From the NCBI GenBank assembly GCA_034190875.2, contig CM067348.1, positions 30,205,640 to 30,269,639 of the forward strand: a stretch of 64,000 bases of DNA, in the 5' to 3' direction. Position numbers and translations under genes: made by a program. This DNA comes from Urechis unicinctus (lineage: Eukaryota > Annelida > Polychaeta > Xenopneusta > Urechidae). Position 1 is the first letter of the stretch. Every line of letters starts with the position of its first letter. Of this stretch, positions 41,266-55,989 are shown in pieces. The notes under the pieces were generated by a model. It saw only the letters and a program-made list of their open reading frames with translations, had not been told where the DNA came from and did not search any database.

Positions 41266-41411
41266 ATATCATATTGATTCCCATACCATTATTGAATAGT
41301 GCAGAGGCCAACAGGTCACATTTCCTTGTTTGCAAAATGACCGACTGACACGGAAAAGTGACCTGTTGGCTTCTGCACTAGTCAATAACGGGAAGGGAAT
41401 CTATACGATAT
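41266..41411. repeat. 60-bp inverted repeat (hairpin) at the REP-A/REP-F join
   Basis: The left arm 41266-41325 and right arm 41352-41411 are reverse complements with 52 of 60 positions matching and a 26-base loop. The core is AGTGCAGAGGCCAACAGGTC facing GACCTGTTGGCTTCTGCACT. Other units have only one arm here (for example 1690-1745), so the second arm arose by a local inverted duplication, perhaps a template switch. Confidence 0.9.
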
Positions 41412-41419
41412 TTAGCTTC

Positions 41420-42640
41420 GAAAAATCTATGTCATAAAATATCATTGATTGAATTGCATCTAAATGATTTCACAAATGTATTGTATTACGGCTAACCCTT
41501 CTCCACGGAGCATTGTGCGTTTCGGCCCTCAAATGGAAAATAAAATCCGTTCCATTGTATTTCTGAGGGTCCTAAAAGTCGACTGCTGTGGGTAAGTACT
41601 TTAATTTTGTCAATTCCCAAAACTCTATCTCACGTGATATTATAACGACACCTGTGTGAATACCCATCATGCTATAAAGCTTGATACGAGCGATCATGGT
41701 TATATGTGGCCAACTTTATGAAATCTACTTACCGACCTTTAACTATTTATGTGGTTTCGAGACTAACATGGCACCCGACATACATAATTGCGCTCATATT
41801 TTGTATTAAAACCAAAAGGCGATTTTACGTACACGTGCAACTGCGAAGGAAGGTAAACCAGCTTTCCCCAGCTTCATCGCCACGTGGTGCTGAAATACGT
41901 CCAATAAAGGTTCTATATGAGTGTGTTTTCAGCTGGTAAGCTTTGCATCTGCCGGATAAGCATTCAGTGCAGCATCTAAACGTATTAAACCAACGGAGAT
42001 CTGATTCTTCCATTTTGTATAAGCCGCTAACTGTCATAAATACGCCGATAAATGTCAATCGTTCGTTGCCTGTTACGAGCAGGAAGTTTGATAGCATGAT
42101 TGCTGTGACGGGATCATAGCGAGATATTCCTTGTAACCACAATGGTTTTATTCATTAAATTGTTTGAACGAGCAGTTGTTGAAATGATGAAATCATCAAT
42201 GTATATGCCTCAGCAGTTCTCATAAAAGACATAATCAATGAGGATCAAGACAACATGGATAAGTAATCCTCTCTTTTCGATATCTAATCCCTAAGCGACG
42301 ATGTGCTGCTAACTGCATTATCGATTGAGCCCTAACCGCTGATGCTTCTGAGCCACGCTAGTTTGTCACCAACAGCCTACAGATAGGTTATCACAAATAG
42401 TGCTGTGTCCCATACTTTTCCAACAAACAGCATTCCCTTCTTTTCAACACATTTATGGCACTTATGAAACATTCTGATGACAATATTCTCACATATATTG
42501 ATTTAGATAGAATCAAATGAGTTAATGCGATTGTATTTGAATACCCTTGATGTCAATTGCAAATTTCGTTCGCCTCCCTGGTAACCTTTATCAACAATAC
42601 TGCAAACAACGCTCCTACCGCCATGACAATATAATAAGTT
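41420..42640 (+). repeat. REP-F module
   Basis: The copy has an internal deletion: the GATCGTACGGATGAGGAAC stretch is absent and the module resumes with GCTTCATCGCCACGTGGTGC near 41871. The right part includes the GCATTATCGATTGAGCCCTA stretch (42315) and ends near 42600, where REP-L starts. Confidence 0.7.
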
Positions 42641-44290
42641 TCATCATCAAGCCCCGCGTCACTGGACCCGGCACTACGAATATAATCCATTAATCCAACC
42701 GAGCCGTGTTTATTCCGTAAGGATGCCGATGTAAAGGTCAAAGTCAACTTCAAGTCCAATCGAAATAGATTTTATGATAAAATGTCCATCAGTTTCTATG
42801 TTGTAAATTAGACGACCGGCAAAAACTCACTGGATTGAAAATGGCGATGTCTGAGGATTTCAATTATGCATCAGCCTTTGTGTACCGTTGTATGTGCTCA
42901 TTAATTCGCGGATACAATTGCTCCTTATGATTCATATATCTGTGGTTATGGAACAATTATACACTGATTAGCACACCTGGGCACATGGTTTTTCGACTCC
43001 TAGACGTTTATCATACCCGTCATACAAACATATTGATACAGCTGAACAAATTACTCACAGCTTGACCCGCCATATGCTAAGACAATCTATGATGTCATCT
43101 ATAATTTTCAAACTACATCGAATGTATAGCTTCAATGAACCAATCAGTTGATCAGTGTGTTTCATTGTAAAATGTTACTGCAATGTAAATATGGTTCGAC
43201 CAACGTCATATATTTGTTCTTTAATAACGGTAGAATGGACGTGCTTATATTACAGAGTTGAGGCAATTGCACATCTGGTAACCTGTCATTTAACAAGGCT
43301 AAATTTATTTATGTTGATGCGGATGAAAAGCAAATCATTGCAATATCACATGAACTTTTTGTTGAATCAGCCAATTAGCATGATGATGTCAGAGCATATC
43401 AATGCAATTGTGAAATAGCACGCCTATCAATTTCATTGATGCAGCTTTACTGGGTAAACTGTCAAACGGAACGATCAAAGACGATGCCTGTAGGCGACAT
43501 GACAGGAGGCAATGACAGTTGATGAAACTTTTGTCCTTGAAGAACACTTCAAAGTGTCAACCAAAAGCATAATTGCGGTTTCTATACATTGGTTTTCATC
43601 CTCGAGTGGACAACTATAAGTGGCTTAAAACTAATTGACGAACTTCCGTCGGCCTGATGTCGCCCTATTCATATTCCACCATTGTGCCAGTATCCTTTCC
43701 TGTATCTCCTTGGGAAGTTTAACTGAGACCAGCAATGATTGTTGAGAGTCATATATTTCTATTTGGTAATTCACAAAGGGTCTACTGAAACTCATTACAG
43801 TTTGTACGGGTCCCATTTGATGTAATGACAATACGAGTATTAACACTGATCGCGCACTTATGCTTAATTCAAGTGTTTATGGCAATACGTTATAATCAGG
43901 AGCAACATTCTGCACACTATTTTAAATCATTGCCCGGTTTCATGCCGTCGGTACTGGCATTGATTGCCATGGCAGACTACAATAATGACAAGGCATGAAT
44001 ACTCCTTCTGTTGTTAACGCCTTCACATACGTGTGGGTGGAACACAGGTAGATGATTAACTATCACGCTAGTTGTGATTGTGTCGTGATTGGATTTAATT
44101 GCAAATGATCAGCGGTCTTCAAACGGATCATTGACGCTTGTCGACATAAAAAATGTAAGCAAGTGTGTGATCTGCGGTGCACTGAGTGATGTCAGAGGGT
44201 AAAGCGATGGTTGTGGCGAATTATGTGGTCTAAAATTGGTATTCGCATAGCTTTATGTTTTGTTTACTCGTTTATCTCTGTCGGCGATAG
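42640..44290 (+). repeat. REP-L module, upstream of the LINE remnant
   Basis: This parallels 9590-11220 with a shortened middle: the CTGCTCCCAGCTACTGC stretch and its neighbours are missing between about 43445 and 43455. It keeps ACAGAGTTGAGGCAATTGC (near 43252) and ATTGATTGCCATGGCAGAC (near 43960). Confidence 0.7.
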
Positions 44291-44734
44291 TCTGGCTCTC
44301 TGTTGACCACGTCTACATCTCTAGATGTATCATTGTGCTCATCTGCTCAATAGCTTAGTTGTACATTGTCTATTCGTTAAACACGACAATGGTTTGTCAA
44401 GAGCGTATATGCATTGGTAAATATGCAACGGGAAAAAAATGATATGGACTTTCAAAAAGCGTTCAATAGAGTTTCCATCTATCGATATAGATTAGACAAA
44501 TAACGGCCCTCGGTATCAGTGACGAACTGTTAGAATGATTGAATGGATGGCGAAACGGTGGAAGGCAGAGAGTAGTGATATATGGTATTGAATCAGACTA
44601 GAAGAACCGTACGTCCTATATTCAACCAACATAAATTAGAAAATGCTCTTGGCGTGCAGTTATAATAGTTGCAGATATATCTAAAGATTATTCCTGAGTC
44701 CGGACCTAACAAAGTTCGTAACTTATATCACACA
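44290..44734 (+). mobile_element. LINE remnant, truncated by a (TA)n tract
   Basis: The reverse-transcriptase order is the same as at 11.2 kb: DMDFQKAFNRVS (near 44440), then G-I-S-D-E-L-L-E (near 44513), GGRQRVVIYGIESD (near 44558) and ADISK (near 44670). The sequence ends in VRNL just as the thumb begins, where (TA)n takes over at 44735. The 3' third present at 11.7-12.08 kb is therefore lost, replaced by the microsatellite. It carries the same frame break before the G-block as the other copies. Confidence 0.8.
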
Positions 44735-44953
<219 letters not shown>

Positions 44954-44954
44954 C

Positions 44955-46400
44955 AATAATGTGAGGGCTCAGGATGTTATGCGTACTATTATCAATGCGA
45001 TAAGCGTGTTCTGTTTAGCTAACTGCCAGCAGTTTATCGTCCCATGATATGTGCAGCACGATATGTGCAGCACGATATGTGCGGTGCGGACTATTGAAAA
45101 ATCACTTTCGGCTGGGGCACATTTGTATTCATCCTCAAATCAAGAAACATCTATGTCTTAAAAACTCATCGATTGAATGGCATCTGAATAATTTTCCAAA
45201 GCCTATATGTCATTACGTCTATCCGCTCTCAACGGGGCATTAGGCGATGCGGATTTCCATTGGGAACAAATCAGTATCTCTGAGAGTGTTTAATGTTGAC
45301 TAGTCAAATTCCCATAATTTTAACTAATGAGTCGCATAAGACGTTTTTTCCCCTGATCCCACCTGATATAATAGCGACACCTGTGTGAATACCCATAATG
45401 CTGTTAAGCATAATACAAGCGATTATGGTAATATGTGGCTAACTTTAAGAAACCTACCTACAACTATTTAAGTGGTTCGAGGCCGCTTTGTCATTGATAA
45501 ATATGGAACCCGACAGACATTATCGTGCTCATATTGTATATTATAAATCAAAAGGCGATTTTTTTAAACCCCTATTTAGTTTATGGCAAAGCATTTGTCG
45601 ATCGTACGGATGAGGAACATAATCAGTCTACTGCCGTGGGGAATATGCCCAGAATCCCCCGTCATATAATACCCTACTAATGGGCCATTTGAATACACGT
45701 GCAGCTGCAAAAGCATATAAAGCAGCTTTTCTCAGCTCCATTGCCACATGGTGCTGAGATACGTAAAATAAAAATTCTAGCGAGGTGTGCTTACCGAACG
45801 AAAGGTTAGCTTTGCATCAGCCAGATAAGCGTTCTATGCAACGTCGAGACGTATTAAACCGCTAGACATCTCATTCTTCGATATTCTATATGCCCGTTAC
45901 TGCCATAAGTACACTGATAAATGTCAATCGCTCATGTCGTTTTAGGAGCAGAGACGCGCTATTGCATCAACGCTGTAACAGAACCATGGCGAGGTATTTT
46001 TTTTGGCTGTCACCATGGACTTATTCATGATATTGGCAGTTCTAATAGCGGACATAATCAATGAAGATCAAGACCACATGATTAAGTCATCCTCTCTTCC
46101 CGCCTAATACCTTAGCAACGACGTGCTGTTCACTGTTGATGCTTATGAGCCACTCCAGTTTGTCACCGAAAGCCTACAGTCAGGTTATCGAAAATATTGC
46201 TGTCCCTCTTCATTTGCGAAAAACAGATCCTCTACTTACACACTATGTCATTTTCCACATTCTGTCGCCCATTGTCGCCCAACGGTAATACCCATTGAAA
46301 TAGACTTTACGATAAAAGGCCCATCAGCATCCGTATGGTAAATTAAACTATCTAGATTACCGGCCATGGCTCACTGAATTGAAAAAGTCTGATGAATTCA
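44955..46400 (+). repeat. REP-F module within duplicate 1
   Basis: This starts with GTGAGGGCTCAGGATG after the microsatellite and includes GATCGTACGGATGAGGAAC (45600) and GAAAGCCTACAGTCAGGTTA (46168). A minor tandem GATATGTGCAGCAC repeat lies near 45044-45080. It is diverged from the older REP-F copies but nearly identical to 50045-51480. Confidence 0.75.
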
Positions 46401-48370
46401 ATTTTTCACTTAAGTGCAACAGTATTTATGTCGCATCATATGTGCCCATATCTTCACAGATACAATCTCACCTTATGAATCGTGTGTCATGGTTATGGAG
46501 CAATTAAACAATGATTAACACGCAAGGTATCATGCTTTGTCGACTTCTAGAAGTACACAGCATCCCAGAGAGACACGGTAATTAGGCGCTAATCATCTCA
46601 CAACGTTCATTTTACCTTAACCGTGTGATCATACTTCATAACATTACTCCGTCTGCCACCGCTGATCCTGCTTGTCTCCGTTGTTTGGAAGTCAGGAAAA
46701 TCTATAGAAGATACATTAATGAGGGACATAAATCATAGCACACAGTTAACAACAGCAACTAGTCAGCGTTTTGTTTTACAAATAGTAGGCTTCACCGAGC
46801 AGCCCTGCAACTCCCTGGTTCCCTGGTTCTCTATGGGGCATAAATGGCACAATGACGAGTATCACGTGGACAATACACTCACTTAATTAATCATAACGTT
46901 ACGACGTGTCGGTCGATGATACGGAGCCCAATATCAAATTGAGAACTGATACCTGCATGTCGAAGCAGGGTAAATTAATTTACTAGGCTGTGGTGTTGTG
47001 AATTTGCATGGCTGCAGATAATTAACCGCCATAAGTTATATTCTAGTTATTTAATGTGCAATGAACTAATCACTTCACAGGAAAAACTAAATTCTGCTAG
47101 CTACACATTTCCCAGCAACAAGCAGTCCTGGCTTCAGATATAAACCAGTATTGATGCAGCACAACACACTTTTACCCACAGGTTACCCCACAATAGGCTT
47201 ATACACATAACCTGCATGCTTGTATTCTTTCCGATTGCCTTTGTTAGGTGCTGCGTAGCACCTTGAAACCGTCTTTTCTGCTCCTGTGACAGTTGGTAGT
47301 TCACCCAGACAGACGTTGCCTTACTGCCAACCACCTCTTTCACTATGTCTGTGACATTTGTCTTGTTACACAGATGACAACGTAACTTTCAGCCTCCCTC
47401 CATGCCAACGTGTGACATTTTACCTTTTAAGGGATTAAGAACAAAGGTAAACACAAGACAGAGAGGCCTGCGAAAGACGGCAGTGTCTCATATCAAGGAC
47501 CAAACGATGCTTCAATGAATTAGCCCCACTATTGAAGAACGGAAAACGATAGCTGGACAACCAGCAGCTGAAACGACAAAGCTGAAAAAGAAGAACAGAA
47601 GCAGAAGCAAGAAGCAAGGAAAATGAAGAGCTCAAGTCACGAAGTCAAAACGCAACGAAAAGCAGATCTTAGAAGCAAAGGGTCTACGCAACTTCAGCAT
47701 ATTACACAATGGTAAAGTTATAGTGGAGACTTGGAGCAGCACCACGCAGATACTTAACGCAGAATCTTGTTTCAGGGTAGCAATATTGTTCATGCACTCT
47801 CGTGCATAACAGGCACTTTGGGTTAAGTGAGGGCAATCTAGATGGCGAATCATTGTGGTCTCTCCAAAGTTCCTGTTATATACATAATATTGAAAATAGG
47901 AATTGTTTGAGTAACCCAAATGCATGTGACTAGATTGGTGAATCCCGTCGCTATCCCCCATTACTAACAAGTTCGTAGCTTTGAACGTTTAATTTCTCAA
48001 GATCGTAATGATAACATTCGCACGGTAAAGAATAAACTATACAAGAAGAATGTTCTCTACATGCATGGAGTAAAGCAACATGCTTGAATACATGACAGTT
48101 ACCACACCACCTCGTACTATGATGTAGCGGGAAACTGCAGGCCACCTTTTTTATTAGGGTCAGGTGGTTTTATTGGTCACTTGTCAAGCAGGATCATTTC
48201 GATTGATACAACATCATTTGTAACATTAACTTCATCAGATGAATTGGCCTATGAGCAATGGTCTGGGTAATATTTTTATTCATATAGCTTACATAATTCA
48301 TATGAAGACAATCAACAATTCGTATATAGCGGCTTGAGCACGGGGCAGCTGCTTGGCTGCTTCAGGGAGA
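46400..48370 (+). repeat. REP-T module within duplicate 1
   Basis: This is collinear with 30300-32095 and ends with the CAGCTGCTTGGCTGCTTCAG stretch near 48346. The coding fossil lies at 47270-47700. The stretch 47700-48340 is shared with 31530-32060 and shows nothing coding that I can name. Confidence 0.7.
47270..47700 (+). pseudogene. Ser/Thr-repeat and coiled-coil coding fossil, duplicate 1
   Basis: Broken counterpart of 31060-31540. Readable wording is LRKTAVSHIKDQ (near 47468), then ERKTIAGQPAAETTKLKKK from about 47540 and a charged tail. Stops separate the blocks. It is the same as 52360-52800 except for single changes and a 5-6 base difference in the AAGAACAGAAGCAGAAG run. Confidence 0.4.
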
Positions 48371-48379
48371 GAGTCGGAC

Positions 48380-50039
<1,660 letters not shown>

Positions 50040-50044
50040 CATTA

Positions 50045-51490
50045 ATGTGAGGGCTCAGGATGTTATGCGTACTATTATCAATGCGATAAGCGTGTTCTGT
50101 TTAGCTAACTGCCAGCAGTTTATCGTCCCATTATATGTGCAGCACGATATGTGCAGCACGATATGTGCGGTGTGGACTATTGAAAAATCACTTTCGGCTG
50201 GGGCACATTTGTATTCATCCTCAAATCAAGAAACATCTATGTCTTAAAAACTCATCGATTGAATGGCATCTGAATAATTTTCCAAAGCCTATATGTCATT
50301 ACGTCTATCCGCTCTCAACGGGGCATTAGGCGATGCGGATCTCCATTGGGAACAAATCAGTATCTCTGAGAGTGTTTAATGTTGACTAGTCAAATTCCCA
50401 TAATTTTAACTAATGAGTCGCATAAGACATTTTTTCCCCTGATCCCACCTGATATAATAGCGACACCTGTGTGAATACCCATAATGCTGTTAAGCATAAT
50501 ACAAGCGATTATGGTAATATGTGGCTAACTTTAAGAAACCTACCTACAACTATTTAAGTGGTTCGAGGCCGCTTCGTCATTGATGAATATGGAACCCGAC
50601 AGACATTATCGTGCTCATATTGTATATTATAAATCAAAAGGCGATTTTTTTAAACCCCTATTTAGTTTATTATGGCAAAGCATTTGTCGATCGTACGGAT
50701 GAGGAACATAATCAGTCTACTGCCGTGGGGAATATGCCCAGAATCCCCCGTCATATAATACCCTACTAATGGGCCATTTGAATACACGTGCAGCTGCAAA
50801 AGCATATAAAGCAGCTTTTCTCAGCTCCATTGCCACATGGTCCTGAGATACGTAAAATGAAAATTCTAGCGAGGTGTGCTTACCGAACGAAAGGTTAGCT
50901 TTGCATCAGCCAGATAAGCGTTCTATGCAACGTCGAGACGTATTAAACCGCTAGACATCTCATTCTTCGATATTCTATATGCCCGTTACTGCCATAAGTA
51001 CACTGATAAATGTCAATCGCTCATGTCGTTTTAGGAGCAGAGACGCGCTATTGCATCAACGCTGTAACAGAGCCATGGCGAGGTATTTTTTTTTGGCTGT
51101 CACCATGGACTTATTCATGATATTGGCAGTTCTAATAGCGGACATAATAAATGAAGATCAAGACCACATGATTAAGTCATCCTCTCTTCCCGCCTAATAC
51201 CTTAGCAACGACGTGCTGTTCACTGTTGATGCTTATGAGCCACTCCAGTTTGTCACCGAAAGCCTACAGTCAGGTTATCGAAAATATTGCTGTCCCTCTT
51301 CATTTGCGAAAAACAGATCCTCTACTTACACACTATGTCATTTTCCACATTCTGTCGCCCATTGTCGCCCAACGGTAATACCCATTGAAATAGACTTTAT
51401 GATAAAAGGCCCATCAGCATCCGTATGGTAAATTAAACTATCTAGATTACCGGCCATGGCTCACTGAATTGAAAAAGTCTGATGAATTCA
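50045..51490 (+). repeat. REP-F module within duplicate 2
   Basis: This matches 44955-46400 with few differences, among them ATAAATGAAGATC versus ATAATCAATGAAGATC-type changes near 51146 and a three-base TTA gain near 50671. Confidence 0.75.
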
Positions 51491-53465
51491 ATTTTTCACT
51501 TAAGTGCAACAGTATTTATGTCGCATCATATGTGCCCATATCTTCACAGATACAATCTCACCTTATGAATCGTGTGTCATGGTTATGGAGCAATTAAACA
51601 ATGATTAACACGCAAGGTATCATGCTTTGTCGACTTCTAGAAGTACACAGCATCCCAGAGAGACACCGTAATTAGGCGCTAATCATCTCACAACGTTCAT
51701 TTTACCCTAACCGTGTGATCATACTTCATAACATTACTCTGTCTGCCACCGCTGATCCTGCTTGTCTCCGTTGTTTGGAAGTCAGGAAAATCTATAGAAG
51801 ATACATTAATGAAGGACATAAATCATAGCACACAGTTAACAACAGCAACTAGTCAGCGTTTTGTTTTACAAATAGTAGGATTCACCGAGCAGCCCTGCAA
51901 CTCCCTGGTTCCCTGGTTCTCTATGGGGCATAAATGGCACAATGACGAGTATCACGTGGACAATACACTCACTTAATTAATCATAACCTTACGACGTGTC
52001 GGTCGATGATACGGAGCCCAATATCAAATTGAGAACTGATACCTGCATGTCGAAGCAGGGTAAATTAATTTACTAGGCTGTGGTGTTGTGAATTTGCATG
52101 GCTGCAGATAATTAACCGCCATAAGTTATATTCTAGTTATTTAATGTGCAATGAACTAATCACTTCACAGCAAAAACTAAATTCTGCTAGCTACACATTT
52201 CCCAGCAACAAGCAGTCCTGGCTTCAGATATAAACCAGTATTGATGCAGCACAACACACTTTTACCCACAGGTTACCCCACAATAGGCTTATACACATAA
52301 CCTGCATGCTTGTATTCTTTCCGATTGCCTTTGTTAGGTGCTGCGTAGCACCTTGAAACCGTCTTTTCTGCTCCTGTGACAGTTGGTAGTTCACCCAGAC
52401 AGACGTTGCCTTACTGCCAACCACCTCTTTCACTATGTCTGTGACATTTGTCTTGTTACACAGATGACAACGTAACTTTCAGCCTCCCTCCATGCCAACG
52501 TGTGACATTCTACCTTTTAAGGGATTAAGAACAAAGGTAAACACAAGAGATAGAGACCCGCGAAAGACGGCAGTGTCTCATATCAAGGACCAAACGATGC
52601 TTCAATGAATTAGCCCCACTATTGAAGAACGGAAAACGATAGCTGGACAACCAGCAGCTGAAACGACAAAGCTGAAAAAGAAGAACAGAACAGAAGCAGA
52701 AGCAAGAAGCAAGGAAAATGAAGAGCTCAAGTCACGAAGTCAAAACGCAACGAAAAGCAGATCTTAGAAGCAAAGGGTCTACGCAACTTCAGCATATTAC
52801 ACAATGGTAAAGTTATAGTGGAGACTTGGAGCAGCACCACGCAGATACTTAACGCAGAATCTTGTTTCAGGGTAGCAATATTGTTCATGCACTCTCGTGC
52901 ATAACAGGCACTTTGGGTTAAGTGAGGGCAATCTAGATGGCGAATCATTGTGGTCTCTCCAAAGTTCCTGTTATATACATAATATTGAAAATAGGAACTG
53001 TTTGAGTAACCCAAATGCATGTGACTAGAGTGGTGAATCCCATCGCTCTCCCCCATTACTAACAAGTTCGTAGCTTTGAAAGTTTAATTTCTCAAGATCG
53101 TAATGATAACATTCGCACGGTAAAGAATAAACTATACAAGAAGAATGTTCTCTACATGCATGGAGTAAAGCAACATGCTTGAATACATGACAGTTACCAC
53201 ACCACCTCGTACTATGATGTAGCGGGAAACTGCAGGCCACCTTTTTTATTAGGGTCAGGTGGTTTTATTGGTCACTTGTCAAGCAGGATCATTTCGATTG
53301 ATACAACATCATTGTTAACATTAACTTCATCAGATGAATTGGCCTATGAGCAATGGTCTGGGTAATATTTTTATTCATATAGCTTACATAATTCATATGA
53401 AGACAATCAACAATTCGTATATAGCGGCTTGAGCACGGGGCAGCTGCTTGGCTGCTTCAGGGAGA
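51490..53465 (+). repeat. REP-T module within duplicate 2, with coding fossil
   Basis: This matches 46400-48370. The coding fossil lies at 52360-52800 and reads ERKTIAGQPAAETTKLKKK as in duplicate 1. The longest minus-strand frame (52727-53065, 112 codons) is shared with duplicate 1 only because the two are recent copies; it is not kept in the older copy at 31.5 kb. Confidence 0.7.
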
Positions 53466-53469
53466 GAGT

Positions 53470-55006
53470 CGGACTCGTGCATTAGAAAATTTCCCTGAAT
53501 AAATGAAACCATGGCTTCATACATGTACAGATGAAAGCTAAGAGGAGAAAGTCTATCAACGTTAATCTCTTCGACTTAGGTAAGGTACCCCATTCGCAGC
53601 AGTGTTACTATCACTCTCGAGTACGTACGTCATATACCTTATCCGACCTGGTCCACAATGACAAGCGTGTACATCCCGTACTCCACATCTCACCCCACCC
53701 CTACCCCCCCCCCTCCCACCCCACCCCCGCACACCAGATACATCATTCACATCCCATGCCTGAACAGTTTAGCCGTTACCATCTACTTGAATGTAGGTAT
53801 AATAGGGTTTATGGCGCGGATATAGCAGGGAAAATGCTGGAGGGGAAAACGTGCGGATTAATAATCAGCTGCTTATTTATTTATTACCAATGGAAGAAAG
53901 TAGTGCTGAAGTGACTCTTAAATGTACAAGCGAAGGTCGACATTGTGTATATGTGAATATTAATGGGCACAAAGGGACACACCGTGAAGGCAAGCAGAGT
54001 TCTTGGAATGATCAAACTAACGTCCAAAAGTCACTCTGAGAGAGATATTTTATCCCATTGAACACGGCGCATGTTAGGCTCCGTCGGAATACGCTTACCT
54101 AGTGATGCCACTATAACTTCAACGTGATAAAGACGTATGAGAAATAGTTCAAAAGTACAATGCTCCTAACTTGTATGGCTGATTTATTAATGAAGAAGAA
54201 TTAGGACTGGTTTCTGGTAAAACGCGCTTACGCAATGTTGAATAGATTAGATAACGTCAATATTGATTTGGTTGCTTACCTTGCAGCTCTCATTTGGAGG
54301 GAACCTTGATGGGATAGCTTCTTCGTCAAGTTTTGATTTCATGGTCAAGTTTACCAGCATACAAAGTTTACAATACCCCTATTAGTAATCAAGTTTGTTT
54401 TACAGATAAAGGTTTTGAGTAATATTTTAACCGGGCAGTTCAGTAGTACTATGTAAATTGTTTTTATTACTTATCGGGACTATTCACTCTAACCACAATC
54501 AACTGTAATCCTCCGATTAACGAGCAACCAGTCAGACGCACAATCGGAGAGAGTTTGTATCCAGAATAGTGACAATGGCACCAAAAAGAGGAACATTCAG
54601 GCAGAGAAACTACGTGCATGTACAGTGCAGACTTTATGATATATATGTTATCATTGTCGTTACAAAATGATGGGACACATCGTGATAGTGATTGCGGTAA
54701 TTAATCAGTAATTTATGTATTTGTTCTTGGATATCATCAGTTGTTGTACCGTAATCCGGTTATATAAAAGCGTGTACCTATACCCCCTGCCCAATATCTT
54801 ATACCAGTCACGCAACCGTTTTTGCAAAGCTTGAGTGCTAACTGTAGCGCCACACTGTCTGTTTCTGGTACTGGAATATATATGTTGGCAAACACGTACG
54901 TATTGGTTATGCTCAGCTATTGGAAGACTAATGGGTGTACACAAGCACTACAATTAACCTGAGGTCATATGCATTTCACATTAAGAACGTAGTAGTGTTT
55001 ATAGTG
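53470..55006 (-). repeat. Inverted REP-A module within duplicate 2
   Basis: Plus-strand reading matches 48380-49870 and is the inverse of 7200-8600. The C-rich stretch at 53694-53730 is longer than in duplicate 1. It runs on without a break into the inverted REP-A/REP-S border, GTGAGTCACTCGCCA near 55004. Confidence 0.75.
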
Positions 55007-55440
55007 AGTCACTCGCCATTTCTATATGAAATCATATTCGGCACTTTGTTGATGAAAACAAGGGACTCTTACCAAAAGCACGTGTGTGAGTCATTATGCC
55101 ATCACTTACGTCAAGCTAGCTTGGTGAACATGGTGGCGTTTCTTAACATGTCAATGCAGTTGGACATAAGACACCATCTTGGGGTAATGCTACGAGTTAG
55201 CATCCAAGTTTGATTGCTCCGGAAGTCTAGTGAATCTCTCCCAAACGAGCCTTTCCTTGGAAGCTGCATTGTCCCTAACCATGCAATCTATCTGATAGTT
55301 TGTTGGGAAACGTGACGACAATTATGGACTCCGGAGTAAATATCTTATTTCTGATGCAGACACTATTACCCAGAAGCACAGTAGATATGAGCCATTATAA
55401 TGAATGAGTTACGTTTAAAATCATACGTAGTCAAAGGGAA
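55007..55440. other. Segment between inverted REP-A and inverted REP-S
   Basis: A plus-strand frame (54935-55213, 92 codons) crosses it with wording such as ASLVNMVAFLNMSMQLDIR. No second copy of 55040-55320 was recognised, while 55320-55420 is the inverse of about 26570-26660. The frame starts in repeat DNA and has no known motif. Confidence 0.35.
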
Positions 55441-55985
55441 TTTGAATAGCTAACTATTCTCTTGCGTCGTCAGTAGAGCATTTCAAATGTCAAAAATACT
55501 CACACGTGCTCATAAGTACACCACTGGTTGTGCATGTTATCAGCGGTTATCTTAATATCCTCACTACGGTACTTTCCTTGCAATAAAAAGTGGACAAAAT
55601 CGTCCGTGCAACAGCAAACCGATATACTCTATTATACCAAAGTACCAGTCCTAGATTGCACATTTGAGAGTCCATTACGGATGTTCTCGACCAGTATGAG
55701 TGTATCACTGTTGTACCACAACTGCAACACAAGACTGCCTTTCTTGGAACACATTATTGCAAAATAACCGAAGCGACCAGGAGGGTAAATTGTCACTGTT
55801 ATTAGCCATTTTGTCCCGTAAACTATCAGATTGCGGCCAACGTACATAACACGTATTCAGAGGCGCTACTGAGATGTATGGATGAGTAGCCAGACACGCT
55901 GATAGCATTTATCTAGCAGCGATGCCGAATACAGAAGCTTCGGAAATTTTAGCGCCCACTCTCGTCAATCATACGCCAGAATGTA
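55440..55985 (-). repeat. Inverted REP-S module
   Basis: This is the inverse of 6650-7200 and 25960-26540; plus-strand reading has GAACACATTATTG (near 55746) and TCGTCAATCATACGCCAGAA (near 55963). Together with the neighbouring inverted REP-A it gives the same S to A order as at 6.6-8.1 kb. Confidence 0.72.
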
Positions 55986-55989
55986 GTAA

